Below are positions 58,202 to 64,000 of a DNA stretch of 64,000 nt, in pieces. The notes under the pieces were generated by a model that saw only the letters and a program-made list of their open reading frames with translations, was not told where the DNA came from and did no database searches. The position numbers were made by a program, and so were the translations under genes. How positions within the stretch are numbered: the first letter of the stretch is position 1; the number at the start of each line of letters is the position of its first letter. The DNA comes from Marmoricola endophyticus (GTDB lineage Bacteria; Actinomycetota; Actinomycetes; Propionibacteriales; Nocardioidaceae): positions 1,664,861-1,728,860 of the forward strand of contig NZ_BMKQ01000001.1 in the NCBI RefSeq assembly GCF_014644415.1, written 5' to 3'.

Positions 58202-59329
58202 GTGGCCGGGGTCTGCTTCTTCATGCCGGACCTCTCCGGCGGGGGCGCCGAGAGGGTCACGGTCGAGCTGTGCCGCGCGCTGGCTCGTGGCGGTGACCGG
58301 GTCACGCTGGTCGTGGGCAGCCGTCGCGGGGCACTCGCCGACAGCGTCCACGACGAGCCCGGCCTGCGGCTGGTCGACCTGGGCGCTCGGCGCACCCTCA
58401 GCAGCCTGCCCGGCCTGAACCGGCACCTGCGCCACGAGCGGCCGGACGTGGTGGTCGGCGTGATGGCGCACGCGGGCCTCGTCACCCTCGCGGCGCACGC
58501 CGCGTCGCGCGTGCACGCGCGCACGGTCGTGATGGTGCACAACCACATGAGCGTGAGCATCGGTCGCTCCCCCCGGCGCAGGGACCGGGTGCTCCCCGTC
58601 CTGAGCGGCCTGCTGCTGCGCACCGCGGACGTGGTCACCGCGGTGTCGCGAGGGGTCGCCGACGACTTCGCCGACCTCACCGGGTTGGACCGCGCCGACA
58701 TCACGGTGCTGCACAACCCGATCGACGACGCGTGGGTACGACGCCGGGCTCAGGCCCCCCTCCCCGCATGGTGGCCCGGGCCGGGGACGCCGTCGGCCAC
58801 CCCGTCCGCCCGCGTGGTCGTCGCCGCCGGCCGTCTGGTCGAGCAGAAGGACTTCACGACCCTCCTGCGCGCGTGCGCGCTGCTCGACGACGTCCATCTC
58901 GTCCTCGCCGGCGAGGGACCGCAGCGCGGCGCGCTGGAGGCCGAGGTGGAGCGGCTCGGGATCGGCGACCGGGTCAGCCTGCCGGGGTTCGTCGAGAACC
59001 CGTACCCGCTGTTCGCCCACGCCGACGCCTTCGTCCTCAGCTCCCGGTGGGAAGGGTTGCCGACCGTCCTGCTCGAGGTGATGGCTCTCGACACCCCGAT
59101 CGTGGCGACCGACTGCCCGTCGGGCCCTGCGGAGATCCTCGGCGCGGGCGCCTACGGCACCCTCGCCCCGGTCGGCGACCCGGACGCGCTGGCCCACGCG
59201 ATCTCGACGGCCCTGAGCTCCGGCAGGACGGGGCTCGCGGACCGGGAACCCGCCCGTGCGGCGGTCCGACCCGCAGCGATCACTTCATCATTTCGGGCAA
59301 TTTGCGGAATTGCCTCGAATTCAGCGTAA
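58202..59329 (+). CDS. Glycosyltransferase family 4 protein
   Basis: 375 aa, GTG start 12 bp after cysN. N-terminal DLSGGGAERVTVELCRALAR typical of GT4 enzymes; the nucleotide-sugar domain has VVAAGRLVEQKDFTTLLRAC, LVLAGEGPQRGALE and the EX7E-type SSRWEGLPTVLLEVMALDTP. It transfers a sugar during surface polysaccharide assembly. The last about 15 residues (FRAICGIASNSA) are atypical and AT-rich, and overlap the convergent gene by 9 bp. Confidence 0.9.
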   Translation: MAGVCFFMPDLSGGGAERVTVELCRALARGGDRVTLVVGSRRGALADSVHDEPGLRLVDLGARRTLSSLPGLNRHLRHERPDVVVGVMAHAGLVTLAAHAASRVHARTVVMVHNHMSVSIGRSPRRRDRVLPVLSGLLLRTADVVTAVSRGVADDFADLTGLDRADITVLHNPIDDAWVRRRAQAPLPAWWPGPGTPSATPSARVVVAAGRLVEQKDFTTLLRACALLDDVHLVLAGEGPQRGALEAEVERLGIGDRVSLPGFVENPYPLFAHADAFVLSSRWEGLPTVLLEVMALDTPIVATDCPSGPAEILGAGAYGTLAPVGDPDALAHAISTALSSGRTGLADREPARAAVRPAAITSSFRAICGIASNSA

Positions 59330-60535
59330 AGCGATCTTCCCAGCACGGTAGCCGCCGGCGAGGCGAACCCATCTGTTCGCGGTGAGCGGGATCGCCGCCG
59401 ACGCACCCGCACCACGTACGAGCGTGTCCGCCAACCCGACGGTGGGCGCCTCCGGGCGGGCGGCGTAGGCCGCGCGAGGGTCGAACACGTGCCCGCTGCC
59501 GGTCGACTTCAGCACGACCTTGCCGATCGCGAGGTTGCCGGTGGCGAGCAGGTAGCCGCCTCGGGCGTCGCAGCGGGTCCCCGCGTCGTTGCAAGACTGC
59601 CCGGGCACGATCAGGGATCCCTTCTGGCTGGCCCCCGCCCGGAGCACGTTGTTCTGCATGACCACCTGAGCCACCCGCTCCGAACGCACCGCGGAGCTCT
59701 GCCACCGGTCGAGGTAGTTGTTGTAGACGTGCGCCTTGCCGTAGCTGACCACCGGCGTGCGGTAGCCGACCCGGTCGAACCAGTTGTGGTCCACGGTCAC
59801 GGTGGCGCGCACGTCCTCGGCGGCCGTGCTCAGGCTCCCGACCTGCATCGTCTGCTGCTGGTCGGCGAAGTGGTTCCAGGACACCGTCACTGCCGAGCTG
59901 GCCTGCACGGCGACCAGCTTGTCGCCGGCCCGCTCGAGCGTGCAGTGGTCGATCCAGACGCGGCTGCTGCGCTCGACGTGCACCGCGTCGCCCTCGTCGT
60001 TGCTCGCCGTCCGCGTGACGTCGCCGAAGTCGGTGAGGGTCAGGTTCTCGACGATGACGTTCGTGGCGTCGACGATCTCCAGGCCGGTCAGCCGCGGTCC
60101 GGTGAGGTGGACGTCGTGACCGCGGCCGTCGATCGTGGTGTTCGAGGGCACGCGCAGCGGCGCGGCGAGACGCACGGTCATGTCCCGCGCGAAGACCACC
60201 CAGGTCGGGCCCGTCCGCGACAGCGCCCAGCGCAGCGAGCCCGGCACCGGTGAGGCGGGGTCGTCACGGTCCGAGGTCACCACGACGACCGCCCCGCCAC
60301 CACCGCCGGTGGTCCCCGAGGCGAAGCCGTGGGCCCGGAGCCCCTCGACGGACGCCGCGGTCGAGGGCGCCCCGGGAGCCGCGACCACCGACGTCGGTGC
60401 GGGCGCGACCGCGGTACCGGGATCGGGGACGGCCACAGGCGCCGGGGAACCGGCCACGGCCAGTGCGGGTACCGAGACGGCGAGGATCGCGGTGACCGGG
60501 ACGAGGGCGCGGAGCCCGGTGAGCACAGTGAGCAC
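59321..60535 (-). CDS. Secreted pectate-lyase-like protein (PL1 beta-helix)
   Basis: 404 aa, GTG start with GAGAGG upstream. Signal peptide residues 1-28 (ALVPVTAILAVSVPALAVAG), then a Pro/Ala linker. The beta-helix has PGSLRWALSRTGPTWVVFAR, SNTTIDGRGHDVHLTG, RVWIDHCTLERAGDKLVAVQ and the HNWFDRVGYRTPVVSYGKAH region, with the catalytic Arg in the RTP motif and VYNNYLDR. It would cleave an acidic polysaccharide outside the cell, perhaps trimming the polymer made by neighbouring genes. Confidence 0.87.
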   Translation of the reverse strand: MLTVLTGLRALVPVTAILAVSVPALAVAGSPAPVAVPDPGTAVAPAPTSVVAAPGAPSTAASVEGLRAHGFASGTTGGGGGAVVVVTSDRDDPASPVPGSLRWALSRTGPTWVVFARDMTVRLAAPLRVPSNTTIDGRGHDVHLTGPRLTGLEIVDATNVIVENLTLTDFGDVTRTASNDEGDAVHVERSSRVWIDHCTLERAGDKLVAVQASSAVTVSWNHFADQQQTMQVGSLSTAAEDVRATVTVDHNWFDRVGYRTPVVSYGKAHVYNNYLDRWQSSAVRSERVAQVVMQNNVLRAGASQKGSLIVPGQSCNDAGTRCDARGGYLLATGNLAIGKVVLKSTGSGHVFDPRAAYAARPEAPTVGLADTLVRGAGASAAIPLTANRWVRLAGGYRAGKIALR

Positions 60536-60686
60536 GGGGGAAGACCTCTCGGTGAGCGGTGGCGCGACGATAGTAGGGCAAAACAGTCATATGCCACGGT
60601 TTCCCCGGGGATCCCCTCTCCGCGCTCGCCGGTCCGGCAGACTCGTCGCCGCCACGTCCGGAGCAGACCCGAGGGGAGATCAGCCG

Positions 60687-61517
60687 GTGAGAGTCCCTCG
60701 TCGGGTGCACGTCGCGGTGCGCGGCCCCGTCCGCTCGCGGGTACGCGCGGCCCAGGCGAGGCATCCCGCCCTGTCGCCGACGACCCGCCCGGGCCCTCCG
60801 GACTTCGTGGGGATCGGGGCGCAGCGCTGCGGCACGTCGTGGTGGCACTCGCTGATCGAGCAGCACCCCCAGGTCGCCCCGCTCGGCATGGGGGCGAAGG
60901 AGCTGCACTTCTTCGACGAGGCGTGGCGGGCGGACGCCGGTCCCGTCGCCACGGCCCGGCTGGCGACGGCGTACGCCGCGCAGTTCCGGCGCCGGCCGGG
61001 CCAGGTCGCCGGCGAGTGGACCCCGCGGTACCTCCTGGACCCGTGGGCCGTGCCCCGACTCCTCTCCGTCGCACCGCAGGCCCGTCTGCTCGTGATGCTG
61101 CGCGACCCGGTCGCGCGCTTTCGCTCGGGTCTCGCTCACGCCTCGAAGACCCGGCCGACCCTCGGACCGGACGACGTCACCGCCGCCTACGCCCGCGGCC
61201 TGTACGCCGAGCAGCTCGCGCGGGTCCTCGCGACCGCGCCTCGCGAACAGGTGCTGGTGCTCCAGCTCGAGCAGTGCCTGGCCGAGCCGCAGCGCCACCT
61301 GGACCACACGTTCGGCTTCCTAGGGCTCGAGCCGCACCCCGTCCCCGCGGCGCGCGAGAGCGGCAGCCGCAACGCCGCCGTCACCACGACGCCGGTCGAC
61401 CCCGCCCTGCTCGCGGACGTGCGCGAGGGCTACCGCGAGGACGTCCACCGGCTCGTGGAGCTGGCGCCCGGGAGCATCGACGTCGACCTGTGGCCGGAGA
61501 CGGTGGAGCAGCGTTGA
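60687..61517 (+). CDS. Sulfotransferase family protein
   Basis: 276 aa, GTG at 60687 with GAGGGGAG upstream. PAPS-binding 5'-phosphosulfate loop FVGIGAQRCGTSWWHSLIEQ near residue 40 and the 3'-phosphate motif RLLVMLRDPVARFRSGLAHA near 140. These are the landmarks of carbohydrate-type sulfotransferases, which move sulfate from PAPS to a hydroxyl. The acceptor is unknown; the genomic setting suggests a polysaccharide. Confidence 0.87.
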   Translation: MRVPRRVHVAVRGPVRSRVRAAQARHPALSPTTRPGPPDFVGIGAQRCGTSWWHSLIEQHPQVAPLGMGAKELHFFDEAWRADAGPVATARLATAYAAQFRRRPGQVAGEWTPRYLLDPWAVPRLLSVAPQARLLVMLRDPVARFRSGLAHASKTRPTLGPDDVTAAYARGLYAEQLARVLATAPREQVLVLQLEQCLAEPQRHLDHTFGFLGLEPHPVPAARESGSRNAAVTTTPVDPALLADVREGYREDVHRLVELAPGSIDVDLWPETVEQR

Positions 61518-62371
61518 ACCCCGCACCGACCCCGCTCCCCGCCTTCCTGGGCATCGGCGCCCTCAAGGCCGGGACGACCTACCTCGACTCGCTGCTGCGC
61601 GACCACCCCGGCCTGTCCTTCCCCACGCACCTCAAGGAAGCCGACTACTTCTCCCGGCACCACCCGCGCGGCGAACAGTGGTACGCCGGCCTCTTCGCGC
61701 CCGACGACGGACGCCTGCGCGGCGAGATCTCGCCCCAGTACGTCTCCCACCCCGAGGCTCCCGACCGGGTGCTGGCGGCGAACCCGGAGGTCCGCCTGCT
61801 GGTCAGCGTGCGCCACCCGGTCGACCGGGTCGTCTCGCAGTACCGCCACTGGGTGCAGGAGACCGGCTACCGCGGCGACCTCGCCACGTTCCTCAGCGAG
61901 CACCCCAACGCCGTGGACCGCAGCCGCTACGCCCGCGACCTGAGGGCCTGGGTGGACCGCTTCGGCGCGGCCGCGATCCACCTCGTCGACCTCGACGACC
62001 TCCGCACGGACCCGGCCCGAACCGCACGCACGGCGGCGGAGTTCCTCGGCGTCGCGACGCCCGACACGTGGCAGCCGACGACCACGGGCGAGACGAACGC
62101 CTCGGTCGCGCCGCGCTTCCCCCGGGCGTACGCCGCCGCCAAGGCGGTGAGTCGCCGGCTGACCGCCACCGGTCACGCAGGGGTCGTCGACCGGGTCAAG
62201 AGCTCGGCACCGGCCCGCGCCCTGAAGCGGGGACGGCAGGGCGTCACGGCCGCCCCGGTCCCGGACGCGATCCTCGCCGACCTCGGCGCGGCGCTCGCCG
62301 ACGAGGCCGACCGGCTCACGGAGCTGCTGGATCGGCCGGTCGGGACCTCGTGGCGCGCCCCCACGGCGTGA
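61514..62371 (+). CDS. Sulfotransferase family protein
   Basis: 285 aa from a TTG at 61514 overlapping the upstream stop codon (TTGA). PAPS loop FLGIGALKAGTTYLDSLLRD near residue 12 and 3'-phosphate motif LLVSVRHPVDRVVSQYRHWV near 97. It differs from its neighbour through most of its length, so the two are not recent duplicates and may sulfate different positions. A basic C-terminal stretch (SSAPARALKRGRQG) follows. Confidence 0.87.
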   Translation: MNPAPTPLPAFLGIGALKAGTTYLDSLLRDHPGLSFPTHLKEADYFSRHHPRGEQWYAGLFAPDDGRLRGEISPQYVSHPEAPDRVLAANPEVRLLVSVRHPVDRVVSQYRHWVQETGYRGDLATFLSEHPNAVDRSRYARDLRAWVDRFGAAAIHLVDLDDLRTDPARTARTAAEFLGVATPDTWQPTTTGETNASVAPRFPRAYAAAKAVSRRLTATGHAGVVDRVKSSAPARALKRGRQGVTAAPVPDAILADLGAALADEADRLTELLDRPVGTSWRAPTA

Positions 62372-62395
62372 GCCCGCGTCCGCCGCGGGGCCCGA

Positions 62396-62566
62396 CGGGC
62401 CGAATTATCTATATTATTGATTGTCTTTAGCGCTGAAGATTGTCTGAATTACCCGATAATTCTGCGCACTTTCGTGGTGTCGCCTAGACGTCTGGACCAG
62501 ATATCTTCGGAATTCATCCGCTGGACACATTCCGACGATCTACTCCAGGGGCCAGACGAACAATCA
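62396..62566. other. AT-rich regulatory region before the sugar-transferase gene
   Basis: A sharp fall in GC content in an otherwise GC-rich window. It contains an 8-bp inverted repeat (GAATTATC at 62402-62409 with GATAATTC at 62455-62462) around two copies of GATTGTCT (62419-62426, 62438-62445). Probable promoter and binding region; a xenogeneic silencer such as Lsr2 could bind here. Confidence 0.6.
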
Positions 62567-62578
62567 CGGGGGAGTCCG

Positions 62579-64000
62579 ATGACACTGAGCGCCCTGCCGC
62601 ACCGCCGGCGGGCGGTGCTCGTCGGCACCACCTCACCCGACGCCGGTGCTGTTCTCCCTCCGCTCGCCCGGGCCGTCCGACGCGCGACCGTCCTGATCGC
62701 GCTCGGCGACGCCGTGGTCATCGGGCTCGCCCTCGCCCTGGCCTGGCAGGCGCGCCTCCTGGTCGACCTGGGCCGGCCGGCCGACCCGCAGCTCTCCTTG
62801 CTGACCAGTGCCGGCCCCCAGATCCTGGTCGGCTGGCTGCTGGTGCTCGCGCTGCTCGGCGGCTACTCGCGCCGCTTCTTCGGCGCCGGGGTCGAGGAGT
62901 ACCGCGTCATCCTCACCTCATCCTTCGCGACCGCGGGCCTCACCGGCCTGATCTGCTACCTCCTGCGCATCGAGCTGAGCCGGGGGTTCGTGCTGATGGC
63001 GTTCGCGATCGGGACGCCCGCACTGGTCCTCCACCGGTACGGCGTCCGCCTGCTCGTCCACCGCGTGCGCCGCGCCGGTGGGCTGGTCAACCGGGTGATC
63101 GCGGTCGGTGGCGCCGGTGACATCGAGGAGATCTGCCGGGTCCTCGACCGCGAGCGGCACCTCGGCTACGCCGTCGTCGGCGCCTGCACCCCCGATCCCG
63201 AGGCCGAGTGCCCCGTCGAGCGGGTCGGCGACGTCTCCACCATCCGCTCGAGCTGCGCCCGGGCCGGCGCCGACACGGTTCTCGTCGCCCGTGGCGGCTA
63301 CGAGAGCTCCGAGGACCTGCGACGCATCGCCTGGGCCCTGGAGGGCGACGACATCGACCTGATGGTGGTCCCCAGCCTCACCGAGGTCGCCGGCCCCCGG
63401 ATCCAGATGCGGCCCGTCGCCGGGCTCCCGCTCATCCACCTGCGCAAGCCGCAGGTCGACCAGGCGGGTGGGGTCAGCAAGCGGCTCTTCGACGTGGTCG
63501 GGTCGCTGGCCGCCCTCGTCGTCCTCTCGCCGGTGATGGTGCTGGTCGCGCTCGCGGTCCGGCTCGAGGACCGTGGCCCGGTGCTGTTCCGGCAGAGCCG
63601 GGTGGGGTGGAAGGGCACCGTGTTCCGCTGCCTCAAGTTCCGCTCGATGGTCCGCGACGCCGACCGGCTCGAGCAGCAGCTGCGCGAGGCCGACGGGCAC
63701 GACGGGGCGCTGTGGAAGAACCGGTCCGACCCCCGGGTCACCCGGGTCGGCGCCTTCATCCGCCGCTACTCCCTCGACGAGCTGCCACAGCTGTTCAACG
63801 TGCTCGGCGGCCAGATGAGCCTGGTGGGCCCGCGACCGCAGCAGGCGTGGGAGGTCGAGACGTACACCGGCCACACGCACCGCCGCCTGATGGTGCGCCC
63901 GGGGATGACCGGGCTGTGGCAGGTCTCCGGCCGCTCGCGGCTGCCGCTGGACGAGGCCGTGCGCCTGGACCTGTACTACGTCGACAACTGGTCGCTCACC
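62579..64000 (+). CDS. Exopolysaccharide polyprenyl-phosphate sugar transferase, partial (3' end outside)
   Basis: 474 codons visible, open to the window end; ATG at 62579 with GGGGGAG 4-5 nt upstream. Four to five N-terminal membrane helices (from about residue 35 to 150), a CoA-binding-like nucleotide domain (VIAVGGAGDIEEICRVLDRE near 185), then a bacterial sugar-transferase domain with KRLFDVVGSLAALVVLSPVM, FRCLKFRSMVRDADRLE, the RYSLDELPQLFNVLGGQMSL catalytic stretch and RPGMTGLWQVSGRS. It attaches the first sugar to undecaprenyl phosphate and starts the polymer. Confidence 0.93.
   Translation, partial: MTLSALPHRRRAVLVGTTSPDAGAVLPPLARAVRRATVLIALGDAVVIGLALALAWQARLLVDLGRPADPQLSLLTSAGPQILVGWLLVLALLGGYSRRFFGAGVEEYRVILTSSFATAGLTGLICYLLRIELSRGFVLMAFAIGTPALVLHRYGVRLLVHRVRRAGGLVNRVIAVGGAGDIEEICRVLDRERHLGYAVVGACTPDPEAECPVERVGDVSTIRSSCARAGADTVLVARGGYESSEDLRRIAWALEGDDIDLMVVPSLTEVAGPRIQMRPVAGLPLIHLRKPQVDQAGGVSKRLFDVVGSLAALVVLSPVMVLVALAVRLEDRGPVLFRQSRVGWKGTVFRCLKFRSMVRDADRLEQQLREADGHDGALWKNRSDPRVTRVGAFIRRYSLDELPQLFNVLGGQMSLVGPRPQQAWEVETYTGHTHRRLMVRPGMTGLWQVSGRSRLPLDEAVRLDLYYVDNWSLT

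Overview
The window is a high-GC (about 70%) actinobacterial chromosome segment. Gene content and order fit the Propionibacteriales/Nocardioidaceae (Nocardioides-like) better than Streptomyces or Mycobacterium. It has the str operon (rpsL-rpsG-fusA-tuf), rpoBC, rplJL, rplKA and secE-nusG, a complete Mce lipid-import operon, tRNA-Thr/tRNA-Met/rpmG/HadA/HadB in mycobacterial-like order, many GTG/TTG starts and many 4-bp start/stop overlaps. The genus assignment is inference from gene order; no 16S gene is present.

Layout. 1-11.4 kb is all minus strand: the 5' part of a secreted protein, trmB, tuf, fusA, rpsG, rpsL, then an operon of hydroxyacid-oxoacid transhydrogenase, RidA, a FAD/Fe-S D-2-hydroxyacid dehydrogenase and a small membrane protein. 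11.5-15 kb holds two acyltransferases in convergent overlap, a geranylgeranyl-reductase-family flavoprotein and a small acidic protein. 15.4-23 kb is rpoC and rpoB, with three copies of a 60-bp repeat and a strong hairpin after rpoC. 23.2-25 kb is an ABC-2 exporter. 25-36.6 kb is an eleven-gene Mce operon (mceG ATPase, two YrbE permeases, MceA-F, two Mce-associated membrane proteins). 36.9-42 kb is rplL, rplJ, a lipoprotein gene, rplA, rplK, nusG and secE, then tRNA-Trp. 42.3-48.6 kb holds an aspartate aminotransferase, an adenosine-deaminase-like gene, a DUF4190-type protein, murB, the two MaoC-type dehydratase subunits, rpmG, tRNA-Met, tRNA-Thr and a thioesterase. 48.7-55.7 kb holds an amidase, APS kinase, a TauE/SafE permease, an MFS/MarR pair and alkaline phosphatase. 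55.9-64 kb starts with ATP sulfurylase cysDN and continues into a surface-polysaccharide region: glycosyltransferase, pectate-lyase-like protein, two sulfotransferases and a polyprenyl-phosphate sugar transferase cut by the window end.

The most notable points are: (1) RpoB has Asn at the position of E. coli Ser531, with further changes in the rifampicin pocket; (2) the whole Mce operon lies between rplJL and rpoBC, and one of its accessory proteins has a J-domain-like head without HPD; (3) a transhydrogenase predicted to make D-2-hydroxyglutarate is co-transcribed with a dehydrogenase able to re-oxidise such a product; (4) PAPS-forming genes lie close to sulfotransferases and a polysaccharide-initiating enzyme, suggesting a sulfated exopolysaccharide; (5) a nested inverted-repeat element fills the gap between two convergent genes; (6) at least six genes have an extended or plain -10 element 6-7 nt before the start codon, suggesting leaderless transcripts.
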